Positions 7,507 through 16,137 of a stretch of DNA of 21,157 nt are shown here, in pieces (within the stretch, counting starts at the first letter, position 1; each line of letters starts with the position of its first letter). A program made the position numbers and the translations under genes. The stretch is from DATCSE01 sp036568605 (GTDB lineage Bacteria; Pseudomonadota; Gammaproteobacteria; Burkholderiales; Burkholderiaceae_C): positions 1 to 21,157 of the forward strand of contig DATCSE010000564.1 of the NCBI GenBank assembly GCA_036568605.1, read 5' to 3'. The notes under the pieces were generated by a model. That model was not told the origin of the DNA and searched no databases. It saw only the letters and a list, made by a program, of their open reading frames with translations.

Positions 7507-8874
7507 GTGAGACAAGTCCGGAAAGAGGGGCGACTGGCGCTGATGGCGGCAGCCTGCATTGTGATGCTGGCTGGCTGTGGCGGCGGTGGCAGCAGCGGCG
7601 ACAGCGGCTCCGAGGGCCGCCTGCAGGTCATCAGCTTCAACTACCCCGGCGGGGCCACGCTGCTCAGCGGGTCGGTCACATTGAAGGCGACGGCAACGTC
7701 CGGCCTGCCGGTGTCGTTCCGCTCGGGCACGCCGACGACGTGCACGGTGTCCGGAGACCAGCTGACGCTGACCGCTGCAGGGGAGTGCCTGGTGATCGCG
7801 AGCCAGGCGGGCGGCACCGGCGCCGACGGCGTGCAGTGGGCGTCGGCGGACGACACGAGCCAGCTGTTCAACGTGTTGAAGCACACCCAGGCGATCACCT
7901 TCGAGCCGCCGCCATACGTCGTGCTCGGGGGCAGCAGCAAGGTGGTTCAACTCAGCGGCACGGCAGACAGCAATCTCCCGCTGACCTTCGCGACGGCGAC
8001 CCCCGATGTCTGCACCGTCAGCGGCAGCACCTTGACGCTCCTGGCCAAGGGGTCGTGCGCGGTGACCGCCACGCAGGCGGGCACGAGCGAATACGCGATG
8101 ACCACGGTGCAGCGCTTCGTGGCCGTTGATCCGCTGCTGTTCGCGACCGGGTGGGCGACGGACGGCGGCTCGACCGCAGACGGTGGCGGCATCGGCAGCT
8201 GGGCCGGCGCGTCGGTTGACGGCTGGTGGTGTTCGGACTCCAACTGGTGCAAGCGACTCGGCAGCGCCGACGGCTCTTCGTTCACCTGGAGCTATCACAT
8301 CCAGCCGATGGATCCGAAGCACCCGTCGGGCTGGAAGGACGGCGACGGCATCGGCGCGTACTACGGCTTCGAGGTCTTCGTGCCCGGCAAGTCGGGCTTC
8401 GATGGCAGTGCCGACACCACCGGTGGTCTCCAGGTGACGACCGAGAGGGCCATGGTCTTCACGCTCGGCATGAACAAGGAATTGTTCGCCGCGGGCGGCG
8501 GCAACGGCGTGACGATCGATCTGGTCCTGGGGCACTTCAACCGCAAGGCCGACGGCAACGGGTGCAATGTGACGGTCAGTATCACCGGCACGCTCGGCGC
8601 CGCCGCGGCCACGTCGTACGCGTTCTCGCTGGCGAACATGGCCGTCACCGACAACTGTGAGCTGGCCGGTCTGCCGAAGGTGAAGGACTTGAAGGCGCCG
8701 ACGAAGGAAGAGAACGATGCCGCACTGGCGCAAATCCTGGCCTACAACATCGTCAAGATGAGGTTCGGCATGGGCACCACGAACACCAGCGTCAAGAGCC
8801 CGGCTGGTACTTCGGCGACGGATCCGACGTATGCAACCGACGTGACCTTGTACGGGCCGATCACGATCCAGTGA
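7507..8874 (+). CDS. Ig-repeat lipoprotein with an unassigned C-terminal domain; putative surface glycan-binding protein
   Basis: I do not recognise the whole protein. The 455 residues begin with a lipoprotein signal whose lipobox VMLAGC places the lipidated Cys at residue 24, followed by a Gly/Ser linker. Two tandem Ig-like repeats follow, about 39-123 and 128-207, each with the pattern 'ITF..., SG/SN LPL(V)xF, CTVSG, LTLxAxGxC, ATQAG'. Residues about 208-455 form a separate domain with aromatic-rich patches (DGWWCSDSNWCKRLG, SGWKDGDGIGAYYGFEVF), four cysteines and no recognisable catalytic motif. The residue after Cys24 is Gly rather than Asp, which fits outer-membrane sorting. It is the first gene of a run containing a TonB receptor, so the best guess is a cell-surface carbohydrate-binding protein analogous in role to Bacteroidetes SGBPs. 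A glycoside hydrolase of an unfamiliar family cannot be excluded. Confidence 0.8.
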   Translation: MRQVRKEGRLALMAAACIVMLAGCGGGGSSGDSGSEGRLQVISFNYPGGATLLSGSVTLKATATSGLPVSFRSGTPTTCTVSGDQLTLTAAGECLVIASQAGGTGADGVQWASADDTSQLFNVLKHTQAITFEPPPYVVLGGSSKVVQLSGTADSNLPLTFATATPDVCTVSGSTLTLLAKGSCAVTATQAGTSEYAMTTVQRFVAVDPLLFATGWATDGGSTADGGGIGSWAGASVDGWWCSDSNWCKRLGSADGSSFTWSYHIQPMDPKHPSGWKDGDGIGAYYGFEVFVPGKSGFDGSADTTGGLQVTTERAMVFTLGMNKELFAAGGGNGVTIDLVLGHFNRKADGNGCNVTVSITGTLGAAAATSYAFSLANMAVTDNCELAGLPKVKDLKAPTKEENDAALAQILAYNIVKMRFGMGTTNTSVKSPAGTSATDPTYATDVTLYGPITIQ

Positions 8875-8928
8875 CCCTGCCGCGCACCTGATGTTTCGCT
8901 GCTAGGGCCATCCCGGTGAAGTCCGCTG

Positions 8929-8955
8929 CCGGCCGCGACGCGTACTCGCGGCTGG
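8929..8955 (+). other. Hairpin between the lipoprotein gene and xylA
   Basis: CCGGCCGCGA (8929-8938) pairs with TCGCGGCTGG (8946-8955), giving ten pairs including one G-U in RNA, around a seven-base loop. It is 54 bases after the lipoprotein stop and 34 before the xylA ATG. There is no T-run. It might stabilise the upstream mRNA, attenuate, or simply reflect high GC. Confidence 0.35.
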
Positions 8956-8989
8956 CGACGGTGGAGTGTGCGCAAAACCTATTCGATCC

Positions 8990-10309
8990 ATGACCAGCTA
9001 CTTCCACGCCATCGCGCCGATCCAGTATCGCGGCGCCGCGAGCACCGAGCCGCTCGCCTTCCGCCACTACGACAAGAACCGTCTGGTCCTGGGCAAGCGC
9101 ATGGAGGACCACCTGCGCTTCGCGGTGTGCTACTGGCACAACTTCGTCTGGACGGGGCTGGACCCGTTCGGCGGGGCGACCTTCGAGCGTCCGTGGTTCG
9201 TCGGCGGCAGCCCGATGGACCAGGCGCAGCGCAAGGCCGAGGCCGCGTTCGAATTCTTCAGCAAGCTCGGTGCCCCGTACTACTGCTTCCATGACCGCGA
9301 CGTCGCGCCCGAGGGTGCGACGCCGCGCGAGAGCCACGAGAACTTCCGCCGCATCGTCGCGCAGCTCGGCGAGCACCAGCAGCGCACCGGCGTCAAGCTG
9401 CTGTGGGGCACGGCCAACCTGTTCAGCCACCGCCGCTTCATGGCCGGCGCGTCCACCAATCCGGATCCCGAGATCTTCGCGCTCGCCGCGCTGCAGGTGC
9501 GCGACGCGATGAACGCGACCCACGAGCTCGGCGGCGAGAACTACGTGCTGTGGGGCGGCCGCGAAGGCTACGAGACCCTGCTGAACACGCACATCGGCCA
9601 GGAGCTGGACCAGATGGGCCGCTTCCTGAACATGGTGGTCGAGCACAAGTACAGGATCGGGTTCAAGGGCACGATCCTCATCGAACCCAAGCCGCGCGAG
9701 CCGTCCAAGCACCAGTACGACTTCGACGTGGCCACGGTCTACGGCTTCCTCGTGCGCTACGGCCTCGAGAAGGAAGTCAAGGTCAACATCGAAGCGAACC
9801 ACGCGACCCTCTCGGGTCACAGCTTCGAACACGAGATCGCCACCGCCGCAGCACTCGGCATCCTGGGGAGCATCGACATGAACCGTGGAGATGCTCAGTT
9901 GGGCTGGGACACCGACCAGTTCCCCAACAGCCTGCCGGAAACCGCGGTGGCGATGTACCACATCCTGCAGGCCGGTGGCCTCGGCACCGGCGGCCTGAAC
10001 TTCGACGCCAAGGTGCGCCGCCAGTCGCTCGATCCGGAAGACATGTTCCATGGCCATGTCGGCGCGATGGACCTGTGCGCGCAGGCGCTGCTCGCGGCCG
10101 AGCGGCTCGTGCTCGACGGCCGGCTGGCGCAGGCGCTGGAGCAGCGCTATGCCGGCTGGGCCGCACCGCAAGGCCAGGAGATCCTGGCGGGCAAGGTCTC
10201 GCTGGAACAGCTTGCCGACCTGACGCTCTTGAGGAACGCCGACGTGTCGCCCGTCTCGGGCCGCCAGGAGTACCTCGAGAACCTCGTGAATCGCATCGTG
10301 GCGGGCTGA
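8990..10309 (+). CDS. xylA: Xylose isomerase
   Basis: Cytoplasmic metal-dependent isomerase converting D-xylose to D-xylulose. The ATG at 8990 gives 439 residues, the length of the long-form (group II) enzymes such as that of E. coli; a GTG at 8966 would add eight residues. The active-site block FHDRDVAPEG puts His101 and Asp104 at the classical positions. YVLWGGREGYETLLNT, ANHATLSGHSFEHE and GDAQLGWDTDQFP carry the metal ligands and substrate contacts. There is no signal peptide and no strong ribosome site. Its position between a lipoprotein gene and a TonB receptor ties xylose release from the polymer to its catabolism. No xylulokinase gene is present in the window. Confidence 0.97.
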   Translation: MTSYFHAIAPIQYRGAASTEPLAFRHYDKNRLVLGKRMEDHLRFAVCYWHNFVWTGLDPFGGATFERPWFVGGSPMDQAQRKAEAAFEFFSKLGAPYYCFHDRDVAPEGATPRESHENFRRIVAQLGEHQQRTGVKLLWGTANLFSHRRFMAGASTNPDPEIFALAALQVRDAMNATHELGGENYVLWGGREGYETLLNTHIGQELDQMGRFLNMVVEHKYRIGFKGTILIEPKPREPSKHQYDFDVATVYGFLVRYGLEKEVKVNIEANHATLSGHSFEHEIATAAALGILGSIDMNRGDAQLGWDTDQFPNSLPETAVAMYHILQAGGLGTGGLNFDAKVRRQSLDPEDMFHGHVGAMDLCAQALLAAERLVLDGRLAQALEQRYAGWAAPQGQEILAGKVSLEQLADLTLLRNADVSPVSGRQEYLENLVNRIVAG

Positions 10310-10390
10310 GGGCCCTGCATTGCAACCGTGCCGCGCGAGGTGTCCCTGCGCCCCCGGCGGAACCACTACAACCAAAGAGAGAGACAAGCA

Positions 10391-13300
10391 ATGAGACAGT
10401 TCAAGCGGACGGCGATCTCCGGTGCCGTGCTCCAGGTGGTGCTGCTCGGTGCGGGCGCGGTGCATGCGCAAGACTCGGGCGGCACCACCGATCTCGGACC
10501 GGTGACGGTGACGGGCCAGCGTGCGGCGCTGCAGTCGGCCCAGAAGATCAAGCAGAACGCCGAGGAGATCGTCGACTCGGTCGTCGCCGAAGAGGCCGGC
10601 AAGCTGCCGGACAAATCGATCACCGAGGTGCTGCAGCGCGTGGTCGGCGTGACCATGAACCGCAACCGCAGCCGCGGCGATCCGGAGCACTTCTCCGTCG
10701 AGGGCGGCGGCATCGCGGTGCGGGGCCTCACCTGGGGTGCCTCCAACCTGAACGGCCGCGAAATGTTCTCGGCCGGCTGGCCGGGCCGCGAGCTGAGCTG
10801 GAGCGACGTGCCGCCCGAACTGATGGCCGGTGTCGACGTGTACAAGAACCCGTCGGCCGACAGGATCGAGGGCGGCGTCAGCGGCCTGGTCGACCTGCGC
10901 ACCTGGCTGCCCTTCGACTTCAATGGCACGAAGACCTTCCTCTCGTTGAAGGGCAACTACGCCGAACTGGGCAAGAAGTACTCGCCCGGCGCGTCGGGCC
11001 TGTTCACCACGCAGTGGGATGCGGAATCCGGCCGCTGGGGCGCGCTGGTCGACCTGGCCTACAACCGTTCGACCTTCCTGAACCAGTCGTTGCAGGTCGG
11101 CGCCTACTTCCCGCACAACAACGTGGCCGGCCAGACCGGCACGGTCTATGCGCCGGAGTCGTCGTCCTGGCGCACCACCACGGGCGAGACCGAACGCTCG
11201 GGCCTGTACGGTGCGCTGCAGTGGAAGAAGAACGACATGTCGTCGTCGCTGACCTACTTCGCGTCGCACACGCGCACGCATGACACCGAGGCGGCGTTCG
11301 CTTCGGCCAACGAGGACCCGTACAAGAACGTCATCACCAACGGCGTGTTCGATTCGCGCGGCGTGTTCCAGTCGGGCACGCTGAGCATGCCCAGCGGCGG
11401 CAAGGGCGCGAACAACTATGCCGATGGCGGCATCCAGTTCTTCACCAACCGCGCGTTCAGCGAGACCAGCTCGAAGACAGGCGAGCTGGCCTGGAACTTC
11501 AAGTGGCGCGTCAACGAGCGCTGGTCCGTCGCGAACGACGTGCAATGGGTGCACTCCAGCTACGACAGCACCTCCGCCAACGTGTACCTGCACACCTTCG
11601 TGCCGAGCCTGAACGTGGACCTCGGCAACGGGCCAGTCCGCATCGCGTTCGACGACGCGGCCCGCGCGCGGCTGTCGGATCCGGCGAACTACTTCTGGGA
11701 TTCCTCCTTCGCGATGAAGAGCAAGGCCAAGGCCGACCTCTACGCCTGGAAGGTCGATGCCATCTTCCGCTTCGAGGATCCGGTGCTGCGTGACTTCCAC
11801 TTCGGCACCCGCTTGACGCGTCGCAAGTCCGAGCACCAGGACGCCGGCGGCAATGGCTGGAACTCGATGTCCTACGCATGGGAGGTCAAGCAGACCTCCA
11901 CGCCAGGCAGCCTGCCGGTCGCGTCCGACGACCAGGGGTGGCAGTCGCGCGGCACCTTCGGCTACCTGGGCGATCCGCGCTACGCGGCCCTGGCGCCGGT
12001 CGAGGTGCGCGACTTCGGCAACTTCTACGGCGGCAAGGTCGGGCAGCTGCCCAACGTCGTCTTCCCGGCGTTGTCGGTGGCCAAGGACTATCCGGGCGGC
12101 TACAAGACGCTGTCCGAGCAGGTGGCCTACCTGCAGTGCGTGGACAGCACCAAGCTGCCTTACGGCAGCACGCAGGCGAACTGCGACTCCAAGGGCTGGA
12201 AGGACTCCCACACCTTCGTGCCGCTCATGTACGACGACGACCCGAAGAACATCGGCAACCACAGCGAAGACACGCAGGCGGTGTACGGCACGCTGCGGTT
12301 CGGCTTCGACGACTGGACGATGCCGGTCGAGGGCAACCTCGGCGTGCGGGTGGTGCGTTCGAAGGCCGTGGCGCACGGCTACGAAGTCTTCAAGACCGAC
12401 TACAACGCCCAGACGCCGCCCGACCTGCCGCGCTTCACTGCGTTTGCGCGCCCGATCGAGAAGGACCACTCCTACATCAAGACGCTGCCGACGCTGAACC
12501 TGAAGGCCGACCTGATGGGCAACTCGCTGATCGGCCGCGTCGCGCTGGGGCAGTCCATCTATCGCCCGGGCTTCGGCGACCTGGCCGAGTACGTGACGCT
12601 GAACCAGAAGTACGACGCCAACAACGGCACGGCCAGCTACACCGGCGAGAACAAGGGCAACGTCAAGCTCAAGCCCATCACCTCGAACAACTACGACCTG
12701 TCGCTGGAGTGGTACCCGCAGCCCGGTCAGTCGCTGACCGCCGCGGTCTTCCACAAGGATGTCAAAGACATCATCATGAAGAGCGTGTACACGCGCACCT
12801 TCGAGAGCGTGGGCGGCAACCAGCAGATCTTCTCGATCACCGGACCGGACAACGTCGCGCGCGGCACCATCTCGGGCTTCGAGATCGCGGGCTCCACGTA
12901 CTTCGACAAGATCGGCTTCCTCAAGGACAAGCTGCCCGTGTGGGCCAAGGGCTTCGGCATCTCGGCGAACTACACCTACATCGACGGCAAGCAGCAGCTC
13001 TACAAGGACTTCGGGCTGCCTTACTGCCCGGCGGGCAATGCGGCGTCGAACGCGAGCCTGTTCATCTACGGCTGCGACACGAACGGCCTGCCGTTCCGTG
13101 ACCTGCCGCTGCCCGAGCTGTCGCGCCACACCTTCAACATGGCGTTCATGTACGACCAGGGGCCGCTGTCCGCGCGCCTGGCCTACAACTGGCGCAGCCG
13201 CTTCCTGCAGGCCGTGAACGCCAACTCCACGAGCGGCACCAACGCGACGAGCGCCGATCCGGCCCGCGCCGGTGCCCGCGACGTGGGCTGGGGCCTGCCG

Positions 13301-13498
13301 GTGTGGCAGGAGGCCGTCGGGCAGTGGGATGCGAGCGCGAGCTACGCGTTCACGGATCGCTTCAGGATTTCGTTCAGCATCACCAACCTGACCGACGTGA
13401 TGACCCGCCAGACGCAGCAGCAGACGATGGGCGCGATGCCGCGCCAGTGGTTCAACCCGGGACGGACGTACGAGTTGACGGCCCGCTACGAGTTCTGA
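10391..13498 (+). CDS. TonB-dependent outer-membrane receptor (Xanthomonas/Caulobacter type), oligosaccharide uptake
   Basis: Outer-membrane 22-stranded barrel that imports ligand with energy from TonB-ExbBD. The ATG at 10391, preceded by GAGAGAG, gives 1035 residues with a signal peptide cleaved after VHA (residue 26). A TonB-box-like LGPVTVTGQR follows, then the plug with KLPDKSITEVLQRVVGVTMN and IEGGVSGLVDLRT, typical of the large carbohydrate-linked receptors of Xanthomonas and Caulobacter. The C-terminus RTYELTARYEF ends in Phe, the beta-barrel assembly signal. In-frame codons from 10328 to 10390 have no signal peptide character and are not included. Its neighbours are carbohydrate enzymes and XylA, so a polysaccharide fragment is a much likelier ligand than a siderophore. 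Ligand identity, xyloglucan or arabinoxylan oligosaccharide, is inferred. Confidence 0.95.
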   Translation: MRQFKRTAISGAVLQVVLLGAGAVHAQDSGGTTDLGPVTVTGQRAALQSAQKIKQNAEEIVDSVVAEEAGKLPDKSITEVLQRVVGVTMNRNRSRGDPEHFSVEGGGIAVRGLTWGASNLNGREMFSAGWPGRELSWSDVPPELMAGVDVYKNPSADRIEGGVSGLVDLRTWLPFDFNGTKTFLSLKGNYAELGKKYSPGASGLFTTQWDAESGRWGALVDLAYNRSTFLNQSLQVGAYFPHNNVAGQTGTVYAPESSSWRTTTGETERSGLYGALQWKKNDMSSSLTYFASHTRTHDTEAAFASANEDPYKNVITNGVFDSRGVFQSGTLSMPSGGKGANNYADGGIQFFTNRAFSETSSKTGELAWNFKWRVNERWSVANDVQWVHSSYDSTSANVYLHTFVPSLNVDLGNGPVRIAFDDAARARLSDPANYFWDSSFAMKSKAKADLYAWKVDAIFRFEDPVLRDFHFGTRLTRRKSEHQDAGGNGWNSMSYAWEVKQTSTPGSLPVASDDQGWQSRGTFGYLGDPRYAALAPVEVRDFGNFYGGKVGQLPNVVFPALSVAKDYPGGYKTLSEQVAYLQCVDSTKLPYGSTQANCDSKGWKDSHTFVPLMYDDDPKNIGNHSEDTQAVYGTLRFGFDDWTMPVEGNLGVRVVRSKAVAHGYEVFKTDYNAQTPPDLPRFTAFARPIEKDHSYIKTLPTLNLKADLMGNSLIGRVALGQSIYRPGFGDLAEYVTLNQKYDANNGTASYTGENKGNVKLKPITSNNYDLSLEWYPQPGQSLTAAVFHKDVKDIIMKSVYTRTFESVGGNQQIFSITGPDNVARGTISGFEIAGSTYFDKIGFLKDKLPVWAKGFGISANYTYIDGKQQLYKDFGLPYCPAGNAASNASLFIYGCDTNGLPFRDLPLPELSRHTFNMAFMYDQGPLSARLAYNWRSRFLQAVNANSTSGTNATSADPARAGARDVGWGLPVWQEAVGQWDASASYAFTDRFRISFSITNLTDVMTRQTQQQTMGAMPRQWFNPGRTYELTARYEF

Positions 13499-13509
13499 AC
13501 CCGCCCGGG

Positions 13510-15966
13510 ATGAGCGGCCTGCTGAACACGACCCGCCGTCAGTTCGTCGCAGCCGCCGCGCTGGGGCCGCTCTTGCCGGGCTGGACGCCCGGCGCGGTGG
13601 CTGGCACCGCGGGCGCGGTGCCGACGCTGTGGTACGACACGCCGGCAGGCCCGTGGGTCGAGGCGCTGCCGGTGGGCAACGGGCGGCTCGGCGCGATGGT
13701 GTTCGGCCGCGCGGCGCAGGAACGCCTGCAGTTCAACATCGACACGCTGTACGCCGGCGGCCCCTACGCAGCGGACAACGCGAAGTTCCGCGACGCGCTG
13801 CCGAAGGTGCGCGCGCTGATCGATGCCGAGCGCTGGAAGGAAGCGAACGAGCTCGTCTCGCAGGCACTGATGGGCACGCCCATCAAGCAGATGCCGTTCG
13901 GCGCCGCGGGCGACCTTCTGCTCGACTTCCCCGGCGTGCGTGGCGCGGCGAAGTACCGCCGCGCGCTCGACCTCGACAGCGCGGTCGCGCAGACCAGCTT
14001 CGTCGATGGCGCGCTGCGCCACCGGCGCGAGGTCTTCGCCAGCGTGCAAGACCAGGTCGTCGTGATCCGCGTCGAGGTGGACGGCGAAGGCACGTTCGAC
14101 CTCGACCTCGCCCACCGCCACCCCGATTGGGTCAAGCTGTACGGCGCACCGACATACGATGCCGACGGCGCCGTCTACCTCGGCGCGGCCTGGGACCATC
14201 GCGAGCCGCTGAACGCCGACAAGCGTCCGGCCACGCTGGCGATCCGGCCCGACGGCGACGATGCGCTGCTGATCGAAGGCCGCAACGTCGGGGCATTCGG
14301 CATCGAGGGCGTGCTGCGCTACGCGCTGCGCGTTCGCGCGCTGGGCGATGGCCGCATCGAAGCCGCAGGCGATCGGCTGCGGGTGCGCGGCGCGCGCCGG
14401 CTCACGCTCGTCGTCGCCGGCGAGACGAGCTACGTGAACTTCCACGACACCGGCGGCGACCCGGTCGCCGCGGTGCGCGCGCGCACCGACGCGGCCGCGC
14501 GCAAGGGCTGGCCGGCGCTGCGCGATGACCACGTGAAGGCGCACCGCGCGCTGTTCCGCCGGCTGCACATCGATCTCGGCGGCGACGCGGCCGCGGACGC
14601 GACGCCGACGCCGCAGCGCATCGCCGTCGCCGCCAGGCGGCACGACCCGACGCTGGCCGCGCTGTACGTGCAGTACGCGCGCTACCTGCTGCTCTCGTGC
14701 TCGCGGCCGGGCAGCCAGCCGGCCAACCTGCAGGGCTTGTGGAACGAAGGTCTGCACCCGCCGTGGGAAGGCAAGTACACGATCAACATCAACACCCAGA
14801 TGAACTACTGGCCCGCCGGGCCGGCGAATCTGGGCGAATGCGTCGAGCCGCTGCTTCGCATGGTCGAGGATCTCTCGGTCACCGGCGCGCGCACCGCGCG
14901 CGAGAGCTACGGCGCGCGCGGCTGGGTCGTGCACCACAACACCGACCTGTGGCGCGCCGCGGCGCCGATCGACGGCCCGCTGTGGGGCATGTGGCCGACC
15001 GGCGGCGCCTGGCTGTGCACGACGCTGTGGGACCACTACGAGTACCACCCGAGCCCGCCGCTGCTGCGGCGGCTCGTGCCGCTCCTCGTCGGCGCATCGC
15101 AGTTCTTCGTCGACACGCTGGTGGAGGATCCGAAGGGGCGCGGCCTCGTCACCTCGCCGTCGCTGTCGCCCGAGAACGAACACCATCCGAAGATCGCGTT
15201 GTGCGCCGGCCCGGCGATGGACCGGCAGATCCTGCGCGACCTGTTCGACGCGACCCTGAAGGGCCTGACGGCGCTCGACGACGGCGATCCCGAATTCATC
15301 GCCGCGCTGCGGACCACCCGCGCGCGCCTGCCGGTCGACCGCATCGGCGCGCAGGGCCAGCTTCAGGAGTGGCTCGAGGACTGGGACGCGAACGCGCCCG
15401 AGCAGCAGCACCGCCACGTCTCCCACCTGTACGCGGTCTACCCCAGCGCGCAGGTCAACGTGCGCGACACGCCCGAGCTCGCGCAGGCCGCGCGCGTCAC
15501 GCTGGGCGTGCGCGGCGACGAGAGCACCGGCTGGGCGACCGCGTGGCGCCTCGCGCTGTGGGCCCGGCTCGGCGACGGCGAGCGCGCGCTGCGCATCCTG
15601 CGCGGGCTGCTCGGACCGGCGCGCACCTATCCGAACATGTTCGACGCCCATCCGCCGTTCCAGATCGACGGCAACTTCGGCGGCACGGCGGGCATCCTCG
15701 AGATGATCGTGCAGTCCTGGGGCGGCGAGATCCATCTGCTCCCCGCGCTGCCGACGGCCTGGTCACGCGGCGTGCTGCGCGGCGTGCGCGCGCGTGGCGG
15801 CATCGAACTCGACATCGAATGGGCCGACATGCAGCCGACGCGCCTGGCGCTGCACGGCCCGGCGAATGCGCGCGTGCGCCTGCGTCACCGTGAGCGGGCC
15901 CGCACGGTCACGCTGGACGCGCGCGGGCACCTTCAGCTGGGGGCTTCCCACTTCGCCGCAGCATGA
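13510..15966 (+). CDS. GH95 alpha-L-fucosidase / alpha-L-galactosidase
   Basis: Inverting exo-enzyme removing terminal alpha-1,2-linked L-fucose, or L-galactose in some members. The ATG at 13510, 11 bp after the TonB receptor stop, gives 818 residues. The N-terminus has a twin-arginine signal (NTTRRQFVAAAALGPLLPGW), indicating export of a folded enzyme to the periplasm. An N-terminal beta domain (VEALPVGNGRLGAMVFG...) precedes the (alpha/alpha)6 barrel. Catalytic residues known from bifidobacterial AfcA are all present: Asn426 and Asn428 in ININTQMNYWPAGP, acid Glu555 in SLSPENE and Asp720 in IDGNFGGTAGI. This fits fucosylated xyloglucan, or L-galactose on complex xylan; the sequence does not decide. 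Close spacing implies cotranscription with the receptor. Confidence 0.96.
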   Translation: MSGLLNTTRRQFVAAAALGPLLPGWTPGAVAGTAGAVPTLWYDTPAGPWVEALPVGNGRLGAMVFGRAAQERLQFNIDTLYAGGPYAADNAKFRDALPKVRALIDAERWKEANELVSQALMGTPIKQMPFGAAGDLLLDFPGVRGAAKYRRALDLDSAVAQTSFVDGALRHRREVFASVQDQVVVIRVEVDGEGTFDLDLAHRHPDWVKLYGAPTYDADGAVYLGAAWDHREPLNADKRPATLAIRPDGDDALLIEGRNVGAFGIEGVLRYALRVRALGDGRIEAAGDRLRVRGARRLTLVVAGETSYVNFHDTGGDPVAAVRARTDAAARKGWPALRDDHVKAHRALFRRLHIDLGGDAAADATPTPQRIAVAARRHDPTLAALYVQYARYLLLSCSRPGSQPANLQGLWNEGLHPPWEGKYTININTQMNYWPAGPANLGECVEPLLRMVEDLSVTGARTARESYGARGWVVHHNTDLWRAAAPIDGPLWGMWPTGGAWLCTTLWDHYEYHPSPPLLRRLVPLLVGASQFFVDTLVEDPKGRGLVTSPSLSPENEHHPKIALCAGPAMDRQILRDLFDATLKGLTALDDGDPEFIAALRTTRARLPVDRIGAQGQLQEWLEDWDANAPEQQHRHVSHLYAVYPSAQVNVRDTPELAQAARVTLGVRGDESTGWATAWRLALWARLGDGERALRILRGLLGPARTYPNMFDAHPPFQIDGNFGGTAGILEMIVQSWGGEIHLLPALPTAWSRGVLRGVRARGGIELDIEWADMQPTRLALHGPANARVRLRHRERARTVTLDARGHLQLGASHFAAA

Positions 15967-15975
15967 GAGCACGTT

Positions 15976-16097
15976 CCCCTCACCCCTGGCCCTCTCCCGC
16001 AAGCGGGAGAGGGAGACGATCGCGGCGACTTGCTCCCTCTCCCGCTACGGGCCACGAAGGGGCCCTTGGTGGCCCCTGGAGAGGGTTGGGGTGAGGG
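15976..16097 (+). repeat. Palindromic intergenic repeat element
   Basis: A composite palindrome. The outer arms CCCTCACCCC..CCCTCTCC (from 15977) and GGAGAGGG..GGGGTGAGGG (to 16097) are near-complementary. Inside lies a perfect hairpin at 15990-16013 with 11-bp arms and an AA loop, and a second imperfect one around GGGCCACGAAGGGGCCC (16050-16066) and TGGTGGCCCC. Repeats with this consensus are familiar as dispersed REP-like elements in Xanthomonadales and Burkholderiales genomes. It lies between the GH95 stop and the SGNH gene start, and may modulate read-through or mRNA stability within the operon. Confidence 0.85.
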
Positions 16098-16137
16098 TAG
16101 TCCGGTGAGCGCCATGGCGTCTCTCGTCAAGCCAATC

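Noticed and set aside
8861..13129. Very long open frame (over 1400 codons) on the - strand opposite xylA and the TonB receptor
   Set aside because: It is rich in Arg, Val, Ala, His and Asp, has no recognisable domain and mirrors two well-supported + strand genes. Long antisense frames are expected from codon bias at this GC content.
7507..13498. A true SusC/SusD pair
   Set aside because: The receptor lacks the SusC-type N-terminal carboxypeptidase-like extension and the lipoprotein has Ig-like repeats rather than the helical SusD fold; any analogy is functional only.
13486..15735. Long - strand open frame opposite GH95
   Set aside because: Same shadow effect; all GH95 catalytic residues are on the + strand.
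16030..16137. Upstream starts for the SGNH esterase
   Set aside because: They would translate the palindromic repeat and bury the signal peptide that starts at 16138.
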